Shown here piece by piece: positions 29,507 to 36,993 of a stretch of 36,993 nt of DNA. The stretch's first letter is position 1; each line of letters begins with the position of its first letter. This DNA is from a virus. Where the stretch lies: IMG/VR virus record IMGVR_UViG_3300032820_000040, positions 1-36,993 of that record, one strand, 5' to 3'. The position numbers and the translations under genes are program-made. The notes under the pieces were generated by a model. The model was not told where the DNA came from. It saw only the letters and a list, made by a program, of their open reading frames with translations, and did not search any database.

Positions 29507-30582
29507 ATTATAGTAAAACTATATATAAAATAGATTCTAAAGGTAAAGCTAGATTTCTGCATGTATATGCTGAAGGAGCTTGGCTGATCCAAGAATCTGG
29601 ACAGGTGGGTACTGAGAATGTTGTAGAACATCGCAGTGAGTGCACACCAAAGAATGTTGGTAGATCAAATGCTACCACGGCGGAAGAGCAAGCCGTATCT
29701 GAAGCAGAGAGTAAAATAGAAACTAAAATGAGTACAGGTTACTTTGATTCTATAGAAGCTGCTAAAGGAACTACTGTTTTATTGCCTATGTTGGCAAAGA
29801 GTTATGATAAAGAAGCTCATAAAGTAGAATATCCGTGTTATGTACAACCTAAGTTAGATGGGATGAGAGCATTAGGCTATTCTGATAAGCTAATATCTAG
29901 AAAAGGTAAAGAGATCTTAAATATGGATCATATACTTGAAGAACTGGCTAAAATGAATCTAAAAGCACCATTGGATGGTGAATTATATGCTCATGGAAAG
30001 AGTTTTCAAGAGAATATGCGACTTATTAAAAAGTATAGACCTGGAGAAACAGAGGAAGTAAAATATCATGTATATGATTATGCTGACCCTGATATGTCTT
30101 TTAATGAAAGACTAACAATCTTAGATAATATAGAAAAAAAGTATATATGCTTTAAGGGAGGGTTAAAACATATTGAGATAGTATCCACTGTAACTATTCA
30201 CAGTGAAGAAGATCTTAAGGAGTTTCATGTAAAATCATTACGACTAGGCTATGAAGGCTCAATTCTTAGATGGGGTGAAGCTGGCTATAAGTCAAAGAGC
30301 AGAAGTAGTAATTTACTGAAGTATAAAGACTTTCAAGATCTGTCTTGTAAGATTATAAATGTATTGGGTATGGAGAAAAGGCCTGAACATGGACAATTTA
30401 TATGTGAGTATAAAGGAACACAATTCGGATGCGGCATGAAGTTTTCTCACGAAGAGAGAAAAAATATATTAGTTAATGCAACTGATTACATTGGCAAAAC
30501 TGCTGAAATCAGATTCTTTGAATATAGTGAAGATGGTATACCCAGATTTCCTGTATGTGTAGGTATAAGGCTGGACAAATAA
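29503..30582 (+). CDS. lig: ATP-dependent DNA ligase with N-terminal WGR-like domain
   Basis: Seals nicks in phage DNA. The nucleotidyltransferase motifs are clear: motif I VQPKLDGMRA with catalytic K117, motif Ia LISRKGKE, motif III APLDGELYAHG, motif IV GYEGSILRWG and motif V NLLKYKDF. An OB-fold C-terminal part contains FICEYKGTQFGCGMKFSHEE. Residues 1-80 resemble a WGR domain (FLHVYAEGAWLIQESGQVGT, then AEEQAVSEAESKIETKMSTG), a fusion also seen in other phage and bacterial ligases and in PARP proteins, thought to bind DNA. The length (359 aa) is normal for such ligases. It overlaps the preceding gene by four bases. Confidence 0.9.
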   Translation: MNYSKTIYKIDSKGKARFLHVYAEGAWLIQESGQVGTENVVEHRSECTPKNVGRSNATTAEEQAVSEAESKIETKMSTGYFDSIEAAKGTTVLLPMLAKSYDKEAHKVEYPCYVQPKLDGMRALGYSDKLISRKGKEILNMDHILEELAKMNLKAPLDGELYAHGKSFQENMRLIKKYRPGETEEVKYHVYDYADPDMSFNERLTILDNIEKKYICFKGGLKHIEIVSTVTIHSEEDLKEFHVKSLRLGYEGSILRWGEAGYKSKSRSSNLLKYKDFQDLSCKIINVLGMEKRPEHGQFICEYKGTQFGCGMKFSHEERKNILVNATDYIGKTAEIRFFEYSEDGIPRFPVCVGIRLDK

Positions 30583-30660
30583 GGGACCTTTTTGGTCCTT
30601 TATGGGCCACTTTTGGGCCAAAATGCAATATAACTATATGATCCCCAGGAGGATGGACGT
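30583..30660 (+). promoter_or_regulatory. Short alternating hairpins after ligase
   Basis: GGACC-TTTTT-GGTCC (30584-30598) can form a hairpin. Alternatively TTTTGGTCC can pair with GGGCCAAAA (ending 30623), so two folds exclude each other. This looks like a terminator or attenuator, or a short regulatory leader for the next gene. Confidence 0.4.
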
Positions 30661-30700
30661 GTTATAGCTAACTTTAATTTTATTAACTAAATATATTATT

Positions 30701-31006
30701 ATGAGTACTAAAACTTTTACAAAAAGAGATACAGAAGTTATTTCTGAATTTATGCAATTTTATTCTACTAGAATATCAAAACAACCAATTAACGTAGAAC
30801 TTTTAAACCGTTTATATTGGGATGATATAATGCTTGTTATAGCAGCATGCAATGAATGTACTAAAGATGGCAAACTAGATACTGCATACGAGTATGCATT
30901 AGAAGATTTAGATACTGCTATTTATAGTGATGATATCACAGGAGCATGGAAAGCTATTATGCCTTTTATGGAGTATGCGGTGTCTTTAAAAATAAATATA
31001 AATTAA
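30701..31006 (+). CDS. Hypothetical protein, 101 aa
   Basis: A soluble helical protein: KTFTKRDTEVISEFMQFYST, then PINVELLNRLYWDDIMLVIA, then ACNECTKDGKLDTAYEYALE, then DLDTAIYSDDITGAWKAIMP. The C terminus ends FMEYAVSLKININ. There is no catalytic motif; the two Cys in ACNEC might form a metal or disulfide pair, but one pair alone is weak evidence. Its stop overlaps the start of the next gene (TAATG). No family is recognised. Confidence 0.55.
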   Translation: MSTKTFTKRDTEVISEFMQFYSTRISKQPINVELLNRLYWDDIMLVIAACNECTKDGKLDTAYEYALEDLDTAIYSDDITGAWKAIMPFMEYAVSLKININ

Positions 31007-31188
31007 TGAAACATTGGGATATAACAATAACCAAAAAGTATGATGAAACAAGCTATTCAGATCCTTATGAAGCTAAAGCACAATTTATTGAAGATATTGT
31101 TAATAACAATTTTGATATAGAGATAGAGGAATGGGAAGATGATGGTGTTAATGATGATTTATATGAACTAAAAAAGAGTAAGACTTAG
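31006..31188 (+). CDS. Small acidic protein, 60 aa
   Basis: I start it at ATG 31006, inside the stop codon of the previous gene (TAATG). A longer frame from 30946 would overlap that gene by 60 bases and has no leader of its own. The protein, MKHWDITITKKYDETSYSDP, then YEAKAQFIEDIVNNNFDIEI, then an acidic run (EEWEDDGVNDDLYEL) with a basic end (KKSKT), is likely a small helical acidic protein. It is the last gene of the rightward region; the terminator at 31174-31205 overlaps its end. Confidence 0.6.
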   Translation: MKHWDITITKKYDETSYSDPYEAKAQFIEDIVNNNFDIEIEEWEDDGVNDDLYELKKSKT

Positions 31189-31205
31189 GTCTTGCTCTTT
31201 TTTTT
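31174..31205 (+). terminator. Terminator of the rightward region
   Basis: AAGAGTAAGAC pairs with GTCTTGCTCTT (one wobble) around a 4-base loop, followed by a run of T to 31205. The 5' side has a run of A, so it can also act in the leftward direction. It separates the early/replication genes from the leftward late genes. Confidence 0.88.
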
Positions 31206-31225
31206 ACCTACCGATCTGCATAAAG

Positions 31226-31350
31226 TGTTCAATTTTTGAACAGTAGTGTCAATTTTTGATACACTTTCATACGAAATGAAATTGCAATCGCCTTTGCAAT
31301 TTGACCTGTGCAAATAGATTGCACACCAACAATGCAAAAAAAATTGCATT
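31226..31350. repeat. Array of five tandem inverted repeats at the convergent junction
   Basis: In order: TGTTCAATTTTTGAACA (31226-31242), AGTGTCAATTTTTGATACACT (31245-31265, imperfect), a 24-base repeat with arms AAATTGCAA and TTGCAATTT (31279-31302), GTGCAAATAGATTGCAC (31308-31324) and AATGCAAAAAAAATTGCATT (31331-31350). The arms share the cores TTCAA/TTGAA, GTCAA/TTGAT and TGCAA/TTGCA. Loops are short and AT-rich. The last repeat covers the stop codon of the spanin-like gene. The array may terminate or insulate opposing transcripts, or serve as a protein-binding site. Confidence 0.8.
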
Positions 31351-31606
31351 ATCTTTTACGTCCCCCACGCCGCTGAACTGCATCGTATCCAGGTTCACAG
31401 CTTCTTAAGTGGTCTTCATACCTATCTCTGCACTTGTTTGCTTCTTTCTTTAGCTCTTTAATAGTCTGTCTTTGCTCATTTATTTGTGTTTCATAAGCAC
31501 CTTGTACATCCCAATATAGATATCCAACTGCAACTAGAGCTATAAATAACATAGCTACTATAGGGTTTTTAGAAAACTCTTTAAATACTGTTAATTGTTT
31601 TTGCAT
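31349..31606 (-). CDS. Membrane protein with coiled coil, spanin- or holin-like, 85 aa
   Basis: The short cytoplasmic N terminus (MQKQLTVFKEFSKN) is followed by one membrane span (PIVAMLFIALVAVGYLYW, residues about 15-32) and a long charged helix (YETQINEQRQTIKELKKEAN, then KCRDRYEDHLRSC) that would be periplasmic. The tail is basic (VQRRGGRKR). One span plus a periplasmic coiled coil is the layout of inner-membrane spanins (Rz type). The lipoprotein fragment at 1-75 could be its outer-membrane partner if the genome is circular, but that is speculative. It is the last gene of a leftward operon; its stop lies in an inverted repeat. Confidence 0.65.
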   Translation of the reverse strand: MQKQLTVFKEFSKNPIVAMLFIALVAVGYLYWDVQGAYETQINEQRQTIKELKKEANKCRDRYEDHLRSCEPGYDAVQRRGGRKR

Positions 31607-31725
31607 TTGTCTCTAATTTTAATTTGCATCCTACATATCTTAATATTAATCTCTACATTTTTTCTTTGCCATGCCCAGATACAAGGAGCATTTTCTAATT
31701 GTACTATTAACTTCTCTAGATACAC
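31591..31725 (-). CDS. Small hypothetical protein, 44 aa, GTG start
   Basis: A GTG at 31725 overlaps the stop of the 1233-residue gene (TAGTG) and opens a 44-codon frame. The frame ends 16 bases inside the next gene. The product is basic and helical: VYLEKLIVQLENAPCIWAW (first residue Met in the protein), then QRKNVEINIKICRMQIKIRD, then KCKNN. Tight overlap at both ends supports coding. No family is recognised. Confidence 0.5.
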   Translation of the reverse strand: MYLEKLIVQLENAPCIWAWQRKNVEINIKICRMQIKIRDKCKNN

Positions 31726-34700
31726 TACTTGTAATAATAATTAACCACATCTGCTAAATGTTCATGTCTTGTACCGTGCTTCCAAAAAGGAATTACATCT
31801 TGTATACTCTTTGATATTTTGGATTTACCTTTTCTGGTACCTGATTGATAGGTTTCCCATTCTCCTAAATTCCAAAAGACATCTTCAACCAGTTGAGAAA
31901 CCAACATTTTAACCCTTTCTATCATTGTTATAGTAGCCATAGGAGACTGTAATATTCTCATCATTTCTGTAATACTCACATAAGCATATAGTTCTGTATA
32001 TAATCTATTTGCTTGAAAACTTAAATAATATAGATATGCATTATCTTCATCGTCCTCTGCTTCTCCTCTTAATACAGAGCCTAATGTAAATAATACTACA
32101 CCAAATCCTAATTCACTGACAGTTTTTATAATATTGGCCCTTTCATGCTTGCTGAGCTGAGACCATTCTGTTCTTTGCAGATCCCGCTGCATCTTTGTAA
32201 GGTCTTTTACAATAGCTTTTAATAGTTTAGGTATGGTTCTAGCTGCTGTTACATACATACCTTCTGCGTAAGTTTGAGTTCCTATTCTATATCTCTTTGT
32301 AGGTTCATAAAGTTCCTCCTCTTTAACTGACCATCTATTATGTATATACGCTAATCCTCCTCCAAATCTTCTTAATACTGACGGGGCTAAGAATTTTCTA
32401 AGCATTAAAGCCATCGCTCCTATCCATAGTCTTTGGAAAGGAGGCATATTTCTTAAAGAGTACGCACCGTGGAGATCATAGTTAATCTGCTGCATAGCAT
32501 TTGTTAACTTTATCTGAGCTTTTATTCTATCTTCTTTACTTTTATACTTTAGTTTACCAAATACAGGAGACCATATACTTTCTATATCTGAAGCTACTGT
32601 TAGTTTTCCATTTTTTGCACTATACGCTTCATCTAAACTCATGGCTTCTCTCACATTGGTGGTCACTCCCCCTCCCCTGGTAATATACTCCCCTTTACTA
32701 TTCATAACTTTCGTACCATTTAAAACTGCGTACATAGTTAGGTTTTGCACATTGTGCTCCGCCATATTGTTAAGAAAGTGTGCACTACTTAAATTCATAA
32801 GTCTTTTTAGCCTAGTGTTATCTGAATAGTTGTACTGATTAAAATTAAAGTCGTTTAAAGGGTCAAATATCTCACCTAATAGATTTGTTTTTGATTTAGG
32901 TCTTATGGCTCCAACATCTCCAAAAATGTCCATAAGGTCCATTGTATACTTCTTTTCAGCATTTGCAACATCTTTAGCTGAATAAAACTCACTGCCGAGA
33001 CCTTCCATCCAAGTCATTACTTGAGCTAAATTCCAGTTAGCTTTTGCACTTAGATAGTTTCCTCCCAGAGTAACTAAACCTACATATGTCATCCAGGCAT
33101 TTACTACTTTAATAAAATTCACTCCTCCCAGTTCCCATCCAGGATCTATTTTGCCCACGCCATAAATTCTTTGTTCTATATAATCTATAAAGGCATCATA
33201 AGCATTAGAATACTCTCCCTTTTGTGTAACTCTGACATCGCCCGTTAGTCCACGTGCAAATAATTCTTTAAATCCCTTTGTCTTTGTTGAACCCCTTTGC
33301 TTCATATGATATTTAAGCATTTCTATATAAGGAAGTAACTGATTAAGATAATGGTAGTTAGTAGCAGTATAGTATGTAGCTAGCAACTCAGTCATAACCT
33401 CATAAGTCTGATGTTCTTTAGGATCTCCTCTAAAATGTAGTGGTATAAACTGTCTTTCTTCCATTTCAGAATTAACTGATACTAATTCTTTCTTTTCCTG
33501 ATCAGCTTTTAGCATTTTCTCATCTACATCTCCAAATTCTATATCCTCTTCTGTTACACTCACTATTTCTTTAATAGTAGGTTTAATCCATTTATACCAT
33601 ACATCTGTAAAAGTTTTAACAGCAGAGAATTTTTCCCAAAAGGTATTTCTAATACCTCCCATTCTTTGCTTTAGCTTATAACTATCAGGAACTCTTTGAT
33701 CTGAAAGATGTTTTGTTTCTAGGGCTTTCAGCCAAAACTTATAAAGAGGATTATTTTTATCTTCCTTTCCTAGCTTCATCAATTCTGTATATCTAGGATT
33801 TAAGAATTTACTTACTATTCTATCAGAAGGAACATAAAATTTTTGTCCTCTTTGTTCTAATACTCTTTCTATTCTTCTTTTAATCTTTTTAGCTTCTGCC
33901 TTATCTCCTCTTGCATTAGCTGATTTATATGCTTTATATAAATTTAGTCTTCCTCTTTTTGCAGTATCTTGATATATCTCTTTAGCATCTGGATTAACTC
34001 TTCTGTACTTTTTCTTCCAGGCTTCCCAATATGCTATTCCAGCATCTTCTCCTTGTTCTTTAGCAATTTCTCTGGATTTAGAATACTGTTCATCTGATTC
34101 TATATAGAAGTTACTATAATACTGCATAGTATAACTCTTGGTAGGATTTCCTTCCAGATCTTTTTCTAATATAAGATCATATAGTTCTAAAGGGTTTTTT
34201 ACTTTTACGCCCTTCTTCTTTTGATATTCTATTAATTTTTCCCAAAATTCATGTAGTTCTGCAGCTTTCTGCTGAAAGTCCAATCGAGCTCTATCGCTTT
34301 GTGCATTCACTTCCTGGGCAACTGTTTTTAAAATAAAGTCATTAGTTTCAGCAGCATTTAACATCCATCTCTGTAAAAAATCTATATCACCTTTAACAGA
34401 ACTTAATTGCTCTTCAAGCATTGTCTCTGCATTTTCTAGAATAACTCCGTCATCTACAGCTTTCTGTACTTCTTCATCTACATACTCCTTTACCCTATTA
34501 TCAAATTCAGTAATTGATTCACCCTTTTCAATAGGATTATCTTTTTTATACCTCTTTTCAGTCTGCATTCTATAGAGAGCTTGGGCCTGTCCATCAGTAG
34601 GAGCAAATCTATCAGTTATAAATTCTACAGTCATTGTTTTATACTCAGTTTCTATAACATCTCTTAACTTGGCAGTTTCTTTTAAATCTGCAAGTACCTT

Positions 34701-35426
34701 GGCATCTAATTTTATATACCCTGCTTCAGCCTGAGCTATTATTTCATCTATATTAGAAAAGGATTTAGCATATTCATATATATCCTGAAGCTGTCTTGCT
34801 GTTAGTTTTGATAATTTATCATTAGGAACTATCTTTTTATTTGCATAAAGCTCTCTTAAGATCTTCAGCATTTCTTTAGTTTGATTTAAAGCGGTCTCTG
34901 CATATACAAGAAGTCCTTTCTCTTCTTTTTTATCTCTTAATTGCTCCAATAAATCATTTCTTAACTTCTCCAGTCCTGCAGTCATTTCTGCTTTCCCCTT
35001 CTGTTTTCTAAATACTCCTAATTGTTTCTCAATAGAATTAATAGCATCTTTTAATACAGACATTTTCTTGGTAAGAGGTGTTTTCTCTCCTAAATTCTGA
35101 GGCTCTCTCATAAATTTATCCAGTCGATAAAACTCTAGAGCCGCTTTAACAGTAGGTTCACCATTTTGATCAGCTGGGCCCTGATAGCCTTCGGGATTCT
35201 TTTCTTCATCCCAAGGGCCTTTATAAGGATCTCCATGCATATTAATGAAATCTCCTACAGGTCCCATTATTTTACGATATAGAAGATCTGCTTCTTTCTC
35301 AGACTTAAGTGCTTGCCTTAGTCCATCCCATAAAGCACTCCTTACAGTTTTAGTACCATTCTTATCTATATAGGTACTTTTGTCTTCTCTTTCTGTTACT
35401 TTTATGTCCCAATTACATGTTGCCAT
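31725..35426 (-). CDS. Very large virion-associated protein, 1233 aa
   Basis: A 1233-residue protein in the leftward late block. The first two thirds are highly charged and helical, with long coiled-coil-like stretches (KQKGKAEMTAGLEKLRNDLL; QKAAELHEFWEKLIEYQKKK; GRLNLYKAYKSANARGDKAE). The last third has hydrophobic segments: WMTYVGLVTLGGNYLSA (about residue 780), RLWIGAMALMLRKFLAPSVL (about 1000) and LGFGVVLFTLGSVL (about 1105). A region follows (YLYYLSFQANRLYTELYAYV, then MMRILQSPMATITMIERV) resembling the C-terminal domains of large phage polyvalent or internal virion proteins. Such proteins are packaged and injected with the DNA. No protease, polymerase or lysozyme motif is visible. Its ATG immediately follows the TAA stop of the upstream gene. 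Confidence 0.75.
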   Translation of the reverse strand: MATCNWDIKVTEREDKSTYIDKNGTKTVRSALWDGLRQALKSEKEADLLYRKIMGPVGDFINMHGDPYKGPWDEEKNPEGYQGPADQNGEPTVKAALEFYRLDKFMREPQNLGEKTPLTKKMSVLKDAINSIEKQLGVFRKQKGKAEMTAGLEKLRNDLLEQLRDKKEEKGLLVYAETALNQTKEMLKILRELYANKKIVPNDKLSKLTARQLQDIYEYAKSFSNIDEIIAQAEAGYIKLDAKVLADLKETAKLRDVIETEYKTMTVEFITDRFAPTDGQAQALYRMQTEKRYKKDNPIEKGESITEFDNRVKEYVDEEVQKAVDDGVILENAETMLEEQLSSVKGDIDFLQRWMLNAAETNDFILKTVAQEVNAQSDRARLDFQQKAAELHEFWEKLIEYQKKKGVKVKNPLELYDLILEKDLEGNPTKSYTMQYYSNFYIESDEQYSKSREIAKEQGEDAGIAYWEAWKKKYRRVNPDAKEIYQDTAKRGRLNLYKAYKSANARGDKAEAKKIKRRIERVLEQRGQKFYVPSDRIVSKFLNPRYTELMKLGKEDKNNPLYKFWLKALETKHLSDQRVPDSYKLKQRMGGIRNTFWEKFSAVKTFTDVWYKWIKPTIKEIVSVTEEDIEFGDVDEKMLKADQEKKELVSVNSEMEERQFIPLHFRGDPKEHQTYEVMTELLATYYTATNYHYLNQLLPYIEMLKYHMKQRGSTKTKGFKELFARGLTGDVRVTQKGEYSNAYDAFIDYIEQRIYGVGKIDPGWELGGVNFIKVVNAWMTYVGLVTLGGNYLSAKANWNLAQVMTWMEGLGSEFYSAKDVANAEKKYTMDLMDIFGDVGAIRPKSKTNLLGEIFDPLNDFNFNQYNYSDNTRLKRLMNLSSAHFLNNMAEHNVQNLTMYAVLNGTKVMNSKGEYITRGGGVTTNVREAMSLDEAYSAKNGKLTVASDIESIWSPVFGKLKYKSKEDRIKAQIKLTNAMQQINYDLHGAYSLRNMPPFQRLWIGAMALMLRKFLAPSVLRRFGGGLAYIHNRWSVKEEELYEPTKRYRIGTQTYAEGMYVTAARTIPKLLKAIVKDLTKMQRDLQRTEWSQLSKHERANIIKTVSELGFGVVLFTLGSVLRGEAEDDEDNAYLYYLSFQANRLYTELYAYVSITEMMRILQSPMATITMIERVKMLVSQLVEDVFWNLGEWETYQSGTRKGKSKISKSIQDVIPFWKHGTRHEHLADVVNYYYK

Positions 35427-36993
35427 TTATGTACATTTTTTTTCAGGTTTCATCCTATTTTCATCTTCAAAGAGACCCAATTGAGGTCCTTTATAGTTGT
35501 TAGGTTTGATTACCCAAACTTGTTTAGTAGGATTATAAGGATTTTTAACTAACTCTATTACCTTAGTACTATTAAATTTAGTTCTATTTATTGTATTAAC
35601 AAAATTCCTTTGCTGTCTGAACTTGTCAATAACTGGTGAGGCCATAGCCATATTTCTAATTCCAAAAGAAAATAATCTAGTTCCCGCAGAATTTCTTGCT
35701 TTGCCTAATTCTTCTTTAGCAGTTTTAAATATCTTATCTGCATTTACTTGGAAATATAGAGAATCTGTAGGATCAGGCATTTCCATAATCTCTGCTTGTT
35801 CTGCAGGTGTTGCATCAAACATGCTTTCTGATTGCTCCGTTCTTTCTACTACAGCTTCTAATTTAGTTTGTATAAGATTAACCCAATTAACCATCGCAGA
35901 AGAATAAGGAGCAACTGCTTGTGGTTTAGTATCAGCATTCTTTGCCATTATACTATCAGCTATAGCACCTGCTTCAGAATATAATTCAAAATAAGACCAT
36001 CCTTTAAATAAGTTAAAAATGTGGTCTATAATTTCCCTTACCTGGGCGTAGAACCAATTCTTCTTCTTGGCATCCCATTTCTGCACTATTACTTCTGAGA
36101 TCAATTGGGCCACGGCTTCTTTTTTTATCCTACCCATATCGGTATTACCGTTATCATCAGTATATAGTCCTTTATATCTTTCATAGATAGCATCAAACTT
36201 ACTCCATCCATTTATCTTAATTATAAGGTTATCTAAAACCTCATTTTTCCCTAGCATTGTTTCTACAACTACATGGGCAGTTTCTTCTGGAAGTGTTTGA
36301 ATGTTTCTTCCCTCCTTCGCTACCTTTATTATCTTATTGAAAATATCAGCAACTCCTATCGCATCTACCCCATATTCTTCTTTTATACTAGCTAAATCTA
36401 CTTCTTTTACATCAAATCCTCCTTTCTTTAAGAACTTTATAAGGGCTCTATCTAATTCCAGATCCGCTTCAGGGTATCCTTCAAAGCCTTGAGCTAATTG
36501 AAATGGAGCCTCTCTCCAGAATGCAGTTGTATCCACAACTTGCTGCGTTGCATAATATACTTCTGTTATAGCTTGTTTAGCTAATTCTTCTACATCTTTT
36601 CCTTTATAAGCAGGTCTTTCTACCCATTGTCCGTCTGAATTTTTAATATTATAGCTTTCTATATCTCTAGTTCCTATACCTGCAAAGTTTTTAGTTAGTA
36701 TAGGAGTATTTTCAGTTTTTAAAAATCCTAAATCCTCTGTATATTCATACCAGGCTTTAGACTTTAAATCAAATACATAAACTGGTTTTCCTGCTGTAAT
36801 AGCCATTTGAACAGCAGCATTAGTTCCTCCTTTTACTGCCCAATTTCCTGGAGTAGTTATAGGTACTTTTGCTCCTGAATGCCATTTTTCAACTACGTCA
36901 AACTCACCAATAGCAAATACAGAATCTGCATTCTTAACTTGTAACCAATTTCTTGCTAATAGATCATTATTTCCTCCTCTATTAAATTTCTTA
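35427..36993 (-). CDS. Large polyvalent-type virion protein, C-terminal part (runs off the right edge)
   Basis: The frame ends at 35427 and is still open at 36993; the Met at 36806 is internal. About 520 residues are visible. Near the upstream end, ARNWLQVKNADSVFAIGEF and then a Gly-rich loop (GGTNAAVQMAITAGKPVYVF) match the SLOG/DprA-like nucleotide-binding fold often found in phage polyvalent proteins. Next, around visible residue 235, LPEETAHVVVETML has the form of a zincin-like site (E-x-x-H-x-x-x-E), although it is not a full HExxH. Helical regions follow, ending in KKCT directly before the next gene. This combination of SLOG and peptidase-like parts fits proteins injected with phage DNA to counter host defence. 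Whether the peptidase is active is doubtful. Confidence 0.7.
   Translation of the reverse strand, partial: KKFNRGGNNDLLARNWLQVKNADSVFAIGEFDVVEKWHSGAKVPITTPGNWAVKGGTNAAVQMAITAGKPVYVFDLKSKAWYEYTEDLGFLKTENTPILTKNFAGIGTRDIESYNIKNSDGQWVERPAYKGKDVEELAKQAITEVYYATQQVVDTTAFWREAPFQLAQGFEGYPEADLELDRALIKFLKKGGFDVKEVDLASIKEEYGVDAIGVADIFNKIIKVAKEGRNIQTLPEETAHVVVETMLGKNEVLDNLIIKINGWSKFDAIYERYKGLYTDDNGNTDMGRIKKEAVAQLISEVIVQKWDAKKKNWFYAQVREIIDHIFNLFKGWSYFELYSEAGAIADSIMAKNADTKPQAVAPYSSAMVNWVNLIQTKLEAVVERTEQSESMFDATPAEQAEIMEMPDPTDSLYFQVNADKIFKTAKEELGKARNSAGTRLFSFGIRNMAMASPVIDKFRQQRNFVNTINRTKFNSTKVIELVKNPYNPTKQVWVIKPNNYKGPQLGLFEDENRMKPEKKCT

Noticed and set aside
1-36993. CRISPR array
   Set aside because: No regularly spaced identical repeats with unique spacers are present.
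1-36993. Stop-codon reassignment
   Set aside because: TAA, TAG and TGA all end intact genes at sensible places.

Overview
The window looks like part of a large, AT-rich, double-stranded DNA tailed phage. The host is probably a member of the Bacteroidota. Shine-Dalgarno sites are mostly absent, start codons follow A-rich leaders, and a promoter with the Bacteroidota -33/-7 form (TTTC, 19 bases, TATATTTG) faces the leftward genes at the left end. Gene content fits a crAss-like or related phage: a family A DNA polymerase with its own exonuclease, a DnaB-type helicase, a TOPRIM primase, a RusA resolvase, a PD-(D/E)XK exonuclease, a WGR-type ATP ligase, an HU/IHF-like protein, and very large proteins in the late block. 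That assignment is an inference. The genetic code is standard: TAA, TAG and TGA all end genes.

Layout. Positions 1-1320, minus strand: small overlapping genes (lipoprotein fragment, two unknowns, HU/IHF-like protein, a possible winged-helix protein), probably the start of a late operon leaving the window on the left. Positions 1320-6450: an RNA island with little protein coding. It holds a repeat-rich stretch, one isolated gene (2158-2523), about 2.2 kb of dense helices (2640-4890, treated here as RNAs A1 and A2), two small membrane-protein genes, a tmRNA-like RNA (5274-5356) and a second large structured RNA (RNA B, about 5410-6380). Positions 6451-10911, plus strand: small proteins, several of them DNA-binding or zinc-binding. 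Positions 10912-11825: a third large structured RNA region (RNA C), ending in a terminator-like hairpin. Positions 11861-31188, plus strand: the nucleotide and replication module. It runs from a B12-dependent ribonucleotide reductase through polymerase, SF2 helicase, DnaB helicase, Sak4-like ATPase, SSB-like protein, primase, RusA and exonuclease to a MoxR AAA ATPase/VWA pair and the DNA ligase. Positions 31205-36993: five tandem inverted repeats at a convergent junction, then minus-strand late genes: a spanin-like membrane protein, a 1233-residue protein, and a large polyvalent-type protein cut by the right edge.

The most unusual feature is the tmRNA-like RNA. In 79 bases plus a discriminator A it has the tmRNA acceptor stem with the G3-U70 alanine signal, the reduced tmRNA D arm, the T arm and a P2 helix. 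The whole mRNA-like and pseudoknot part is replaced by a short hairpin loop, so no tag reading frame is present. It could be charged with alanine and bind SmpB but could not encode a degradation tag. RNA B begins just downstream and carries stable GNRA and UUCG hairpins. RNAs A1 and B share two sequence blocks, one with identical internal spacing, and appear to be paralogues of one family. I cannot tell from sequence alone whether they belong to a known giant RNA class such as GOLLD or ROOL.
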